A stretch of DNA of 40,529 nt, taken from positions 1 to 40,529 of the forward strand of contig NZOF01000120.1 in assembly GCA_002695185.1 (NCBI GenBank). Direction: 5' to 3'. The notes below the pieces were generated by a model. It did not search any database. It saw only the letters and a program-made list of their open reading frames with translations, and was not told the DNA's origin. The stretch comes from Erythrobacter sp. (GTDB lineage Bacteria; Pseudomonadota; Alphaproteobacteria; Sphingomonadales; Sphingomonadaceae). Positions within the stretch are counted from its first letter, which is position 1. Each line of letters opens with the position of its first letter. Positions 9,670-17,722 of this stretch are shown piece after piece. Position numbers and translations under genes: made by a program.

Positions 9670-9696
9670 CCATTCTGGCGCTACGGTTCGCGGGCT

Positions 9697-10065
9697 ATGT
9701 CGCTACGCACCACTTTCTACTGGATCGCGGGAATGCTGGTGGGCCTCGGAGCCCTCCTCTTCGCCGCGAAGAGCTTCTTCCCCGATGCCGGCAACCAGGA
9801 TTACGCGGAGTATAGAAGCGAGAGCGGTCCTCCCCCTCCATCGGATATGGGGCCGCCGGTTATGGTGCGCGAAAGCGAACACGTATATTCAGGCCCCAGC
9901 GATCGCGTGGACCCTGATCTCGACAGTTGGTACTCAGAGGTTGGAAACACCGAGGACGAAACGTCCGATTTCGGGCCAGAAGGGCCCGGGCAACGTATCG
10001 AGATCCCGCCCGAACTGCTCGTAGATACCGAAGGGCGCGTCCCGAATTCTCCCTACGATTACTAA
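9697..10065 (+). CDS. small single-pass membrane protein of unknown function
   Basis: A 122-residue protein with one hydrophobic helix at residues 7-28 (FYWIAGMLVGLGALLFAAKSF) and an acidic, Pro/Ser/Asp-rich tail with little predicted order (SGPPPPSD, GPEGPG, ending SPYDY). The arrangement fits an inner-membrane anchor with a periplasmic tail, since few positive charges lie beyond the helix. It begins 27 bp after mutS. The motif TTAACCAT (9666-9673), like a CtrA half-site, overlaps the mutS stop and may mark a separate promoter. No family recognised. Confidence 0.65.
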   Translation: MSLRTTFYWIAGMLVGLGALLFAAKSFFPDAGNQDYAEYRSESGPPPPSDMGPPVMVRESEHVYSGPSDRVDPDLDSWYSEVGNTEDETSDFGPEGPGQRIEIPPELLVDTEGRVPNSPYDY

Positions 10066-10103
10066 GCCACCCTCGATTTCCAAGACATTGGATTCGGCAC
10101 ACT

Positions 10104-10138
10104 AAAAAGGCGGGCCCGTCTATACAACGGGCCCGCCT
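10104..10138 (-). terminator. rho-independent terminator of the hydrophilic stress gene
   Basis: Twelve-base arms, AGGCGGGCCCGT (10108-10119) and its perfect complement (10127-10138), enclose a 7-base loop. Read on the minus strand, the stem is followed by a run of T (10104-10108 on the opposite strand), so it terminates the minus-strand gene ending at 10163. It probably also stops plus-strand transcripts from mutS and the small membrane protein. Confidence 0.85.
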
Positions 10139-10162
10139 GTCGTACTGCTAAAGCTCAAGCGT

Positions 10163-10522
10163 TTAGGTGCCATCCCCACGCAGACCATCAGGCTTGTGTT
10201 CCTTGCCGTACTTATCGACATTGTCGTCGTGGTTCGGCTCGCCCTTGTAGGCATCCATGTCGATCCTGCCCGAGCTTTCCATGTCGCGCATGTGGTCGAT
10301 GGTGTCCTGGGTGGAATCGCCCATCAGGCCCGACTTGTTATCGCCCTTCCCGCTTTCCGTTGGCGAACGCGTTTCGGTCGTCACGCCCTTCGCTTCTTCG
10401 GCGACTTCCTGCGCCTGGTTGCGGTGGTCGTCCTGCTCGTCATTGTGCGTTTCGGGCGCGAGGCCCGTCTGCCGCGCTTCCTGGCTTTCGCCGACGGGAG
10501 TGTTGGTCTTGTTATCGCTCAT
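10163..10522 (-). CDS. small hydrophilic protein under EcfG-type stress promoter
   Basis: A 119-residue, extremely hydrophilic protein rich in Asp, Glu, Gly, Asn, Lys and Thr, with no hydrophobic core and no Cys, probably intrinsically disordered. The ATG at 10522 follows an AAAGGAG ribosome site. A perfect EcfG-type promoter (GGAAC-N17-CGTT) lies just upstream at 10547-10572, and a strong terminator follows the gene, so it is a one-gene unit within the end of the preceding run. Composition and promoter suggest a hydrophilin-like protein made in the general stress response; that role is inference and no family was recognised. Confidence 0.7.
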   Translation of the reverse strand: MSDNKTNTPVGESQEARQTGLAPETHNDEQDDHRNQAQEVAEEAKGVTTETRSPTESGKGDNKSGLMGDSTQDTIDHMRDMESSGRIDMDAYKGEPNHDDNVDKYGKEHKPDGLRGDGT

Positions 10523-10546
10523 GGCGTAAAATCTCCTTTGCCCATG

Positions 10547-10572
10547 AACGAGCGGGCGTCGCAGGCCGTTCC
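10547..10572 (-). promoter_or_regulatory. EcfG (general stress response sigma) promoter
   Basis: On the minus strand: GGAAC (10568-10572), exactly 17 bases, then CGTT (10547-10550). This matches the alphaproteobacterial EcfG consensus GGAAC-N16/17-CGTT without mismatch. It ends 24 bp before the ATG of the hydrophilic protein gene. Confidence 0.7.
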
Positions 10573-10578
10573 CATCAC

Positions 10579-11451
10579 TCACCGTGTCGGAACGGGTTCC
10601 TCGCCGGAATAGTCGTAGAAACCGCGCCCGGTCTTGCGACCCAGCCAGCCCGCTTCGACATATTTCACCAACAGCGGCGCAGGCCGGTACTTGCTGTCGC
10701 GCGTGGTCTTGTAGAGCACCATGAGAATATCGAGACAGGTGTCGAGGCCGACGAAATCGGCCAGCTGTAGCGGGCCCATCGGATGGTTGAGACCAAGACG
10801 GCAGCCCTTGTCGATATCCTCGATACCGGCCGTCCCCTGACCCAGCACGAACACCGCCTCGTTGATCATCGGCAACAGGATGCGGTTGACGACGAAGCCC
10901 GGTTCATCCTGGCTCAGCACCACTTCCTTGCCCAGCGCTTCGGCGAGAGCTCGGGTGCGTTCGGTCGTCACTTCCGCCGTGGCGAGACCTGGAATGACTT
11001 CGATCAGGCCCATGACCGGGACCGGATTGAAGAAATGCAGGCCGATGAAGCGGGCCGGATCGGGCGAATAGTTGGCCATGCGCGTGATCGGGATCGAACT
11101 GGTGTTCGACGCCATGATCGCATCGGGGCCCAGCACTTTGCCAGCCTTCTCGAAGATGGCCTGCTTGATCTCTTCCTTCTCGGTCGCGGCTTCGATGATG
11201 AAATCGGCTTCGCCCATCCGGTCGTAATCGCCGACCGGCGTGATGCGCTTCATCGCGCTTTCGGCGTCGGCAATGTCGATCTTCCCACGCCCGACGAGCT
11301 TGCCCAGCGCCTTGTCGATCTTGCCGACAGCTTCTTCCGCCTTGTCGAGGCTGACATCGGCCAGCAGCACGTCCATTCCGTTCTGGGCGAACGTCTGCGC
11401 TATGCCCGAACCCATCTGGCCTGCGCCGATGATGGCGATTGTCTTGCTCAT
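10579..11451 (-). CDS. hbd: 3-hydroxybutyryl-CoA dehydrogenase
   Basis: A 290-residue NAD(P)-dependent 3-hydroxyacyl-CoA dehydrogenase. The Rossmann motif [10 protein letters not shown] begins at residue 8. [10 protein letters not shown] and the catalytic-His segment [17 protein letters not shown] follow, and the C-terminal dimer domain has [11 protein letters not shown] and [16 protein letters not shown]. The stand-alone length fits short-chain 3-hydroxybutyryl-CoA dehydrogenase, acting in acetoacetyl-CoA/butyrate or polyhydroxybutyrate-related metabolism. The start at 11451 puts the Rossmann motif at the usual place and has an AAGGGA ribosome site. It is the distal gene of the run gluQ, HIG1 protein, adenosyltransferase. 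Confidence 0.93.
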   Translation of the reverse strand: MSKTIAIIGAGQMGSGIAQTFAQNGMDVLLADVSLDKAEEAVGKIDKALGKLVGRGKIDIADAESAMKRITPVGDYDRMGEADFIIEAATEKEEIKQAIFEKAGKVLGPDAIMASNTSSIPITRMANYSPDPARFIGLHFFNPVPVMGLIEVIPGLATAEVTTERTRALAEALGKEVVLSQDEPGFVVNRILLPMINEAVFVLGQGTAGIEDIDKGCRLGLNHPMGPLQLADFVGLDTCLDILMVLYKTTRDSKYRPAPLLVKYVEAGWLGRKTGRGFYDYSGEEPVPTR

Positions 11452-11511
11452 CGAGAAATCCCTTCGCATGTGCAGCAAAACGCGGCGTCTAGCGGTGGGA
11501 TCGGGGCTTGG

Positions 11512-12090
11512 CTAGCGGTTAGCGCCCGGGATCCACTTCACATCGCCGCAGCCATCGTCATTCGCCACGCGGGCGAGGACGAAGAGATAGTCGGACAGGC
11601 GATTGATATAGGCCAGCGCCTGCGGATTGGTCGGTTCGACCGCCGCCATCGAAGTCATCGCGCGTTCAGCGCGGCGGGCTGCGGCGCGGGCGACATGGAC
11701 GCGCGCCGCCTGCTCCGTTCCGCCCGGCAGCACGAAGCTGGTCAGCGGTTCGAGCCTGGCGTTCAATTCGTCGATCGCGGTTTCGAGCCATTCGACCTGC
11801 GCGGCGACCATGCGCAGCACCATTTCGGAAGGAATGAAATCATCGCCCTCTTCTGTCGGAGTGGCGAGATCGGCGCCCAGATCGAACAGGTCGTTCTGGA
11901 TCCGGTAGAGCGCTTCGCCAAAGGCTGTGTCTCTCAGCGAGACCGCAGCGAGGCCGAGCGCGGAATTCGCCTCGTCCACCGCGCCGATCGCTTCCATGCG
12001 CGCCGCGTGCTTGGGCAGGCGCGAGCCGTCGACGAGGCCCGTAGTGCCATCGTCACCGGTGCGGGTGTAGATCTTGTTGAGCTTGACCAC
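11512..12090 (-). CDS. PduO-type ATP:cob(I)alamin adenosyltransferase
   Basis: A protein of 192 residues that transfers the adenosyl group of ATP to cob(I)alamin to make coenzyme B12. The ATP-binding N-terminus KIYTRTGDDGTTGL (residues 6-19) and the conserved C-terminal stretch RRAERAM...NRLSDYLFVLAR are those of the PduO/MMAB group. The GTG at 12090 gives the usual family N-terminus; a TTG at 12120 would add ten residues and overlap the upstream gene. No strong ribosome site is visible at either, so translation may be coupled to the HIG1-like gene, whose stop is 13 bp away. No cobalamin biosynthesis genes are near. Confidence 0.9.
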   Translation of the reverse strand: MVKLNKIYTRTGDDGTTGLVDGSRLPKHAARMEAIGAVDEANSALGLAAVSLRDTAFGEALYRIQNDLFDLGADLATPTEEGDDFIPSEMVLRMVAAQVEWLETAIDELNARLEPLTSFVLPGGTEQAARVHVARAAARRAERAMTSMAAVEPTNPQALAYINRLSDYLFVLARVANDDGCGDVKWIPGANR

Positions 12091-12103
12091 GCTGCGGCGA
12101 AAT

Positions 12104-12334
12104 TCAGGTCGCGACGCCAAGCAGCACGGCGATGATCAGGATCGCGATGGCCTGCCATTTCACGCGGGCCATCATCGCCTTGTTCTGCCGCAACTGCATT
12201 TCCGTCGCGTCCTGTTGTTCGCCGGTCTGGAGGTCCACCTTGGTGCTTTGCAGGAAGGCGACGACGCCGCGCACCAGCGAGAGGAGGACCATGGCCATGG
12301 CCGCGATCAGCAGGATGACGAGAAAGGTGTTCAT
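12104..12334 (-). CDS. HIG1-domain twin-transmembrane protein
   Basis: A 76-residue protein with two hydrophobic helices (residues 4-27 and 60-75) joined by a polar loop. The segment LRQNKAMMARVKWQ before the second helix matches the bacterial HIG1 (hypoxia-induced) signature, with the conserved N, R and Q. HIG1 proteins bind respiratory oxidase assemblies in mitochondria and bacteria. It lies between gluQ (9 bp upstream) and the adenosyltransferase gene. Family assignment is by eye and fairly good; the role here is unknown. Confidence 0.7.
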   Translation of the reverse strand: MNTFLVILLIAAMAMVLLSLVRGVVAFLQSTKVDLQTGEQQDATEMQLRQNKAMMARVKWQAIAILIIAVLLGVAT

Positions 12335-12343
12335 GCGCTATAT

Positions 12344-13180
12344 CTAGGCACTCGCCAGCGTAATGCCAGCGGGGAATTCGCCGCGCCGCAGCCGGTCTGC
12401 CAGCGCGCGGCCATCTTCTCCCGCGTGACGGCGATCGGCCAGGCTCGGCGAATTGCGCCGCTTGGCCAGCTTTTCGCCATTCTCGCCCAGCAGGATGGGA
12501 TGGTGGTGCCATGTCGGCACCGGCAGGCCGAGCAGCGCCTGCAGCAGGCGGTGGATGTGGCTCATCGCGTAGAGATCCTGCCCGCGGGTCACCAAAGTCA
12601 CCCCGTCGGCGGCATCGTCTAACGTGGCGGCAAGGTGATAGCTGGCCGGCGCATCCTTGCGCACCAGCACCACGTCACCGAAGGCGCGGGGATCGGCCAC
12701 ATGCGCACCCGCGACCTCGTCTTCCCACATCAGCTCGCCCATTTCCGCCATGGCCCGGTCGACATCGAGCCGCAGCGCTGCTGGCTTGTCCGGATCGAGC
12801 CGCTGGCCTTTGCAGGTGCCGGGATAGATCGCTCCTTCCGGCCCGAGCCGGGGCTCCAGCGCGGCGATTTCCTTGCGGGTGCAGCTGCAGGGATAGAGCA
12901 GACCCCGGCGCAGCAGCGATTGCGCGGCCTCTTCGTAACTGGCGAGCCGGGTCGATTGCGCGGGCACTTCTTCCCATTCCAGCCCCAGCCAGGCGAGGTC
13001 CCGGTGGAACTCCTCCGCCTTTTCGGGCAGCGAGCGTTCGCCGTCGATATCCTCGATCCTGAGCAGGAAGCGGCCACCGCGTTTCGCCGCGATATCATGG
13101 GCGCGAATGGCCGAATAGGCATGGCCCAGATGCAGCGATCCGTTCGGACTGGGGGCGAACCGCGTAACGACCATATTCAC
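12344..13180 (-). CDS. gluQ: glutamyl-Q tRNA(Asp) synthetase
   Basis: A 278-residue paralogue of the catalytic domain of glutamyl-tRNA synthetase that lacks the anticodon-binding domain. GluQ attaches glutamate to queuosine in the anticodon of tRNA-Asp. Visible motifs: the class I HIGH variant HLGH (residues 17-20), RIEDID, the zinc ligands CSC...Y...C (PCSCTRKE, YPGTC), and the KMSKS-like KLAKR near the C-terminus. The GTG at 13180 and an ATG six bases on (13174) are both usable starts. It is divergent from the HNH endonuclease gene with a 122-bp gap and heads a four-gene run. Confidence 0.93.
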   Translation of the reverse strand: MNMVVTRFAPSPNGSLHLGHAYSAIRAHDIAAKRGGRFLLRIEDIDGERSLPEKAEEFHRDLAWLGLEWEEVPAQSTRLASYEEAAQSLLRRGLLYPCSCTRKEIAALEPRLGPEGAIYPGTCKGQRLDPDKPAALRLDVDRAMAEMGELMWEDEVAGAHVADPRAFGDVVLVRKDAPASYHLAATLDDAADGVTLVTRGQDLYAMSHIHRLLQALLGLPVPTWHHHPILLGENGEKLAKRRNSPSLADRRHAGEDGRALADRLRRGEFPAGITLASA

Positions 13181-13302
13181 ACTCTAGCCCGCATGATCGG
13201 CAGATCAACGGGACAAGTCTGTGGAAATCCTGTCCGTAACACACTTGACGCTTTGCCGTGCAAGTGGATGTATCCGGAACAGGAGTATCGGGAGGACGCA
13301 AC

Positions 13303-13911
13303 GTGTTCAGGGCCGAACTGCTTGAAAGAGCCGCCAGCTTTCGCAGTGCCGAAGGCGATCCGACGCGCAATCTGCAATCCTGCCCCAGCCTGGTGCTGAA
13401 CGCGGATTACACGCCGCTGTCCTATTACCCGCTCAGCCTGTGGCCGTGGCAGACCGCGATCAAGGCGATCTTCCTCGACCGGGTCGATGTGATCGCGACC
13501 TATGATCGCGAGGTGCATTCGCCCAATCTCGACATGAAGATCCCCAGCGTGATCGCGCTGAAGCAGTATGTGAAGCCGTCCGAATTCCCGGCCTTCACCC
13601 GCTTCAACCTGTTCCTGCGCGATCGCTTCGCCTGCCAGTTCTGCGGTTCGATGACCAACCTCACCTTCGACCATGTCGTGCCGCGCCGCCTTGGCGGGAA
13701 GACCACGTGGGAGAACATCGCCACCGCGTGTGCGCCCTGCAACATGAAGAAGGGCGGACGCACGCCGAAACAGGCGGGCATGAGCCTTTATGCCGAACCC
13801 ATCCGGCCGACCCATTGGCAGCTGCAACAGCATGGCCGCCAGTTCCCGCCCAACTACCTCCACGAAACCTGGCGCGACTGGCTTTACTGGGACATCGAAC
13901 TGGAGGAGTGA
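13303..13911 (+). CDS. HNH endonuclease family protein
   Basis: A 202-residue protein with a zinc-bound HNH nuclease fold in its second half: CQFCG (about residue 111), the catalytic His in LTFDHVVPRRLGG (about 123), the Asn in TWENIATACAPCNMKKG, and the second Cys pair in CAPC. The N-terminal half (LVLNADYTPLSYYPLS) is the conserved start of a family widespread in Alphaproteobacteria and Actinobacteria, usually a lone housekeeping gene. The GTG at 13303 is chosen because GGAGGAC lies 7 bases upstream; an earlier in-frame GTG has no such site. Biological substrate unknown. Confidence 0.9.
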   Translation: MFRAELLERAASFRSAEGDPTRNLQSCPSLVLNADYTPLSYYPLSLWPWQTAIKAIFLDRVDVIATYDREVHSPNLDMKIPSVIALKQYVKPSEFPAFTRFNLFLRDRFACQFCGSMTNLTFDHVVPRRLGGKTTWENIATACAPCNMKKGGRTPKQAGMSLYAEPIRPTHWQLQQHGRQFPPNYLHETWRDWLYWDIELEE

Positions 13912-14222
13912 TTCGTTCAGCTTCGCCGACGCGGGTCTGAATGATGGAGCGCCTGGAGCACAGTCCTGGGCAAAAAAACTCCGGGCACGTTCCGGCCCTA
14001 TATGTGCTGTCGCGGTTAAGAGAATACGCCATGCCATGCAGGGTTACTGGCATGGATCGAAGCTTGTAGGACAGCGGCTTCCAAGCGCCATCCCGCAGCT
14101 TCCTGAAAAAATTTCCTCGTTTCACGAGATGCAACGAATCCCCCTCGACAAAGAAAAGCACCACACTAAAAACCTGCGTGTCTTCATTTGAAGGCAGGGG
14201 TCTTTTCCAAACGGGGTAATTC
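13912..14222. other. 311-bp intergenic region without a recognisable gene
   Basis: I see no convincing coding frame here. There is a weak inverted pair TTCAG (13916-13920) / CTGAA (13937-13941) right after the HNH gene. Near the lipoprotein gene there is a bulged hairpin with arms CCTGC (14173-14177) and GCAGG (14194-14198) around an inner CTTC/GAAG stem, followed by GGTCTTTT. The latter could be a leader hairpin or weak attenuator 24 bp before the lipoprotein ATG. Confidence 0.4.
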
Positions 14223-14750
14223 ATGAATAAATATTATACCGCTCTCGCGGCCATTGCGGCCGTGGGTCTTTCGGGCTGCGCAACGGTCGTGAACGGGCCG
14301 AATCTCGATTATGCCATCGACACCAAGCCGGACGGCGCACAGGCGACCTTCCTCGATGGCCGCAGCTGCACCACGCCGTGCGAACTGGTAATGCCACGCA
14401 AGACGTCCAGCCGCGTCGATATCGTGCGCGAAGGCTATGAGCCGACGTCGGTGCTCGTATGGAGCAAGACCGGCGCAGCCACTCTGGGCAACGTCCTGAT
14501 GGGCGGCGGCATCGGCGCCGTGGTCGATGGGTCGAACGGATCGAACCGCTTCCTCTCGCCGCGCCCGCTGATCGTGCGCCTCGCGCCGCTGGGTTCGGGC
14601 GAAGACGCCGTGCTGCTCGACAAGAAGGGCGAAGTCATCATGACCGTGGCCGAGCATAATGCCGAAGCCTATGAAAAGGTCGCCAAGCAGATCGGCGATG
14701 CTGCCGATGATGTGCCGATGGCCGCCAGCGCGCCGGTCGATGCCGACTAA
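14223..14750 (+). CDS. lipoprotein, PEGA-like
   Basis: A 175-residue lipoprotein with an N-terminal signal and lipobox LSGC (Cys at residue 19). The mature part starts ATVVNGPN. It continues with a PEGA-like segment (DTKPDGAQATFLDGRSCTTPCELVMPRKTSSRVDIVREGYEP) containing a likely disulfide pair, then a Gly-rich stretch (GNVLMGGGIGAVVDGSNG) that could lie in or on a membrane. Similar proteins are common in Sphingomonadales without known role. A strong terminator follows, so it is probably a single-gene unit. Confidence 0.75.
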   Translation: MNKYYTALAAIAAVGLSGCATVVNGPNLDYAIDTKPDGAQATFLDGRSCTTPCELVMPRKTSSRVDIVREGYEPTSVLVWSKTGAATLGNVLMGGGIGAVVDGSNGSNRFLSPRPLIVRLAPLGSGEDAVLLDKKGEVIMTVAEHNAEAYEKVAKQIGDAADDVPMAASAPVDAD

Positions 14751-14790
14751 CAAGGTTCAGGGGGCGCGCACCTGCCCACCTGAAAGCGAG

Positions 14791-14827
14791 AGGCCCGGGA
14801 GCGCAAGCCGCACTCCCGGGCCTTTTT
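14791..14827 (+). terminator. rho-independent terminator after the lipoprotein gene
   Basis: Eleven-base arms AGGCCCGGGAG (14791-14801) and CTCCCGGGCCT (14813-14823) enclose an 11-base loop and are followed by TTTTT. Textbook intrinsic terminator for the plus strand. Confidence 0.92.
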
Positions 14828-14894
14828 GCACGAGACCTTGGCCGGACTGGCTCTGTGGGAATGTCGAGCTGGGAGAGTGAGGGTGGAGGGTAAT

Positions 14895-14919
14895 GTCCGC
14901 TAACGACCTGGTTGCGGAC
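14895..14919. repeat. small intergenic palindrome
   Basis: GTCCGC (14895-14900) pairs with GCGGAC (14914-14919), extended by AAC/GTT with one bulged base. It lies between the lipoprotein terminator and the Imm11-like gene. The TGTCCGC...GCGGACGT pattern resembles short intergenic palindromes I recall from sphingomonad genomes, but only this copy is in the window. Confidence 0.35.
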
Positions 14920-14974
14920 GTCGTCCTCTTCTCAAAAGATCCGATTTCGCTCCTGCGCTTGCTCTCGTAAGTAA

Positions 14975-15703
14975 TTACACTTCCATCATCTTGTAGTGTT
15001 TCGGCAAGCGGAGACCTTCTTGATCAATTGCCGCTTTCAGTTCGTCGGACAAACAGGTCAGATAATCAATGAAACTACCCTCACGCCAAAGATGCGCTTG
15101 GCCAAACGCGTCCTTAGCAAGCGCAATCCCTGAGAAACCTTTCTTCCACTCATCATGCGTGAACTTGCCCGTCACAGGCTCTCGCCAACAACCTTCCTTA
15201 CTCTTGGTCGGCGAAAAGCTGTCGATATATTGGCCAATAAGAACGATATAATACGGCTCTGAATAGATCTTGCCCTTCGGCATTCTGATCTCGATTGGAA
15301 AAAACTGATGCACGCCCGGCTCGAGCCGTTCGATAATCGCCTTCAGTTTCCCATCTACCGCCAGAATCCCGTAATTCAGTGCGATCAATGACCCAAGCGA
15401 AGTGGAACTTTTCTCTGCCTTGTAGAACTCCGGCACCTCGTGCGGCTCGACCGGAAGAAAAGGCAAACCTCGACCATCCTCCCGCGATCCGGGTTCGCTC
15501 TTGAGTTTCTTTGAGACGTAGATCGAATAGGAAAGACTTGCCTCACGCAGGCCGGGCAGCATGGCAGCCTTCTTCTCTTCCGAAATCCCGCCCTTATAAA
15601 AATACTCGTCGAGACGCTTGGCCCAGTTACCGTCGGTGCCTTCATACCCGCCGCGGGGCCAAAAATCCCCGAATGTCGAAGGTATATCCATTCCCCAAAC
15701 CAT
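14975..15703 (-). CDS. Imm11-like (DUF1629) orphan immunity protein
   Basis: A 242-residue protein. The C-terminal half follows the Imm11/DUF1629 pattern: KLKAIIERLEPGVHQFFPIEI, then a strand-rich segment (YYIVLIGQYIDSF), and the end in which a short helix (LTCLSDELKAAIDQEGL) precedes a final aromatic/basic tail. Imm11-type proteins neutralise polymorphic toxins delivered by type VI or similar systems. No toxin or secretion gene is next to it. The ATG at 15703 is chosen because GGAGGGG sits 7 bases upstream, although the frame stays open far into kynU. The gene is visibly AT-richer, with less strict codon use than its neighbours, suggesting recent acquisition. It follows kynU by 134 bp. Family assignment is by memory of the pattern. 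Confidence 0.65.
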   Translation of the reverse strand: MVWGMDIPSTFGDFWPRGGYEGTDGNWAKRLDEYFYKGGISEEKKAAMLPGLREASLSYSIYVSKKLKSEPGSREDGRGLPFLPVEPHEVPEFYKAEKSSTSLGSLIALNYGILAVDGKLKAIIERLEPGVHQFFPIEIRMPKGKIYSEPYYIVLIGQYIDSFSPTKSKEGCWREPVTGKFTHDEWKKGFSGIALAKDAFGQAHLWREGSFIDYLTCLSDELKAAIDQEGLRLPKHYKMMEV

Positions 15704-15837
15704 CGAGCTGCCCCTCCATTTTGCGCCGACAAAATCGACAGCAACGCTATCACTGGTAGATTTATCGCTAGCACCGGAATCCCGGAGGGACAGACCTTTG
15801 CTTTGACGAACGTCCGCTCCCCACCCAACAGCGAAGG

Positions 15838-17082
15838 TCAGGTAACCGCCGCGCGCTCGCGGAATTCCTCGCGCTGCCATTCGCCGGTTTCCAGCACTTC
15901 CTTCATGTGCCGGACCGCTTCGGCCATGTCGGCAAAGCGCAGATAGGCGGGTGCGAAGCCGAAGCGCAGGATGTCGGGATCGCGGAAATCGCCGATCACG
16001 CCGCGCGCGATCAGCGCCTGGCAGATCGCATGGGCTTCCTTGTGCCGGAAAGAGAGCTGGCTGCCGCGCGCGCCCGGATCTTGCGGGCTGACGAGTTCCA
16101 GATCGAGCCCGCTTTCGCCCAAGCACTGGCGGAAGAATTCGGACAATTGCTGCGACTTGGCATAGAGCGGCTCGATCCCGATTTCGGCGATCAGATCCAC
16201 GCCCACTTCCAGCGCGGCGAGCGCCAGGATGCCCGGCGTGCCGCACATCAGCCGTTCCACACCCGGCGCGGGCTTGTAATCGTCACTGAAGGCGAAGGGC
16301 GCAGCATGACCCATCCAGCCGCTGAGCGGTTGCTGGGTGGCTTCGATATGCCGCTCCGCCACGAAGGCATAGGCCGGAGCCCCCGGCCCGCCGTTGAAAT
16401 ATTTATACCCGCAACCGACCGCGAAATCGGCATGCGCACCGTTCAGGTCGAGCGGCAGCGCGCCGCCCGAATGCGACAAATCCCACAGCACCAGCGCGCC
16501 CGCATCGTGCGCAGCCCTGGTCAGCGCGGGCATATCGAACATTTCGCCCGTTTTGTAATGCGAATGGGTCAGCAGCAGCAGGGCGACATCATCGCCGAGC
16601 GCCTCCATCATGGCATTGCGGTCGGCCAGCCGCCGTTCGGCAAGACCCTGCTTTTCCAGCCCTTCGATCATGTAGATGTCGGTCGGGAAATTGCCGGGTT
16701 CGCTCAGCACCACCTTGCGGCCCGCCCCATGCTTTTCGGCCTGCATGGCCAGCGCGGCGGAGATCAGCTTGAACAGATTTACCGATACGCTGTCGGTCGC
16801 GATGACTTCATGCGGCTGTGCGCCGATCAGCGGGGCGATCTTGGCGCCCACGCGCTTGGGCATGTCGATCCAGCCCGCGGTGTTCCAGCTGCGGATGAGG
16901 TCATTGCCCCACTCCTGCCGCACAACCTTTTCCAGCCGCGCGGGCGTGGAGCGGGGCAGGCAGCCCAGCGAATTGCCGTCGAGATAGATCACGCCGTCGG
17001 GCACGTCGAAACGATCGCGATACCGGGCCAGCGGATCGCCTTCATCGAGAATGCGCGCGCGCGCGCCAGTCGGATCAGTCAT
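15838..17082 (-). CDS. kynU: kynureninase
   Basis: A 414-residue PLP enzyme that splits L-kynurenine into anthranilate and alanine. It has YLDGNSLGCLP near the N-terminus, WDLSHSGGALPLDL with the PLP Asp, and the Schiff-base Lys in CGYKYFNGGPGAPA (about residue 226), all diagnostic of kynureninase. The ATG at 17082 overlaps the kynB stop by 8 bases, showing translational coupling. It is the last enzyme of a kynA-kynB-kynU operon, so tryptophan is degraded to anthranilate. Confidence 0.95.
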   Translation of the reverse strand: MTDPTGARARILDEGDPLARYRDRFDVPDGVIYLDGNSLGCLPRSTPARLEKVVRQEWGNDLIRSWNTAGWIDMPKRVGAKIAPLIGAQPHEVIATDSVSVNLFKLISAALAMQAEKHGAGRKVVLSEPGNFPTDIYMIEGLEKQGLAERRLADRNAMMEALGDDVALLLLTHSHYKTGEMFDMPALTRAAHDAGALVLWDLSHSGGALPLDLNGAHADFAVGCGYKYFNGGPGAPAYAFVAERHIEATQQPLSGWMGHAAPFAFSDDYKPAPGVERLMCGTPGILALAALEVGVDLIAEIGIEPLYAKSQQLSEFFRQCLGESGLDLELVSPQDPGARGSQLSFRHKEAHAICQALIARGVIGDFRDPDILRFGFAPAYLRFADMAEAVRHMKEVLETGEWQREEFRERAAVT

Positions 17083-17722
17083 CGGCCAGCTCCCGCAGGA
17101 TCGCGCGGCACAGGCCGGCATCGCCGCCGCCCACCTTGAGCGGCAGGGCGATCAGTTCGTACCGTCCTTCGGGCACATCATCGAGCACCAGCCCTTCCAG
17201 AATGCGCATATCGTGTTTCAGCACGGCCTTGTGGGCTGCCATGGTCTTGCTCTCCTGCGGATCGACGCTGGGCGCATCGGTGCCGATCAGCTTCACGCCC
17301 TGCAGCGCCAGCCATTCGATGGTTTCGGCGGCAATCGGCAGCCAGTCGCTGCGCCATTCCTCATGCGGGAACACGTCCCAGGTGCGGAACAGCACGCGGT
17401 CGACACTGTCGATATGCGGCAGGTCGGCCACGTCGACTTCGCCCTTCACCCCGCGTGCATCCACCACCAGGCAGGTGCCGATATAGGGATCGAGCTCCAT
17501 GCCAGCGGCATCCATCCCGTCCTCGGCATAATGCAGCGGCGCATCGGCATGGGTGCCCGAATGCGTGCTCATGGTCATTTTGCCGACATTGACGGGCGAA
17601 CCCTCGTCCATCCGCCACGTCCGCTCAAAGCCGAATTTGGTATCACCGGGCCAGACGGGCAGCGCCGGGCGCAGCGTCTGGCTGATGTCCCACAGGCGGC
17701 GCTTGCTCTTCCAGGAACTCAT
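17075..17722 (-). CDS. kynB: kynurenine formamidase (arylformamidase)
   Basis: A 215-residue metal-dependent cyclase-family hydrolase that removes the formyl group of N-formylkynurenine. The metal site HSGTHADAPLHY (near residues 54-65) and the segments WDISQTL and GTDAPSVDP are those of KynB. Its ATG overlaps the kynA stop by four bases (ATGA), and its stop overlaps the kynU start. The overlapping layout confirms the pathway assignment. Confidence 0.95.
   Translation of the reverse strand: MSSWKSKRRLWDISQTLRPALPVWPGDTKFGFERTWRMDEGSPVNVGKMTMSTHSGTHADAPLHYAEDGMDAAGMELDPYIGTCLVVDARGVKGEVDVADLPHIDSVDRVLFRTWDVFPHEEWRSDWLPIAAETIEWLALQGVKLIGTDAPSVDPQESKTMAAHKAVLKHDMRILEGLVLDDVPEGRYELIALPLKVGGGDAGLCRAILRELADD

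Noticed and set aside
15704..16246. N-terminal extension of the Imm11-like frame into kynU
   Set aside because: The extension runs antisense-free but in a shifted frame over kynU, has Arg/Gly-rich shadow composition, and a strong ribosome site marks the start at 15703.
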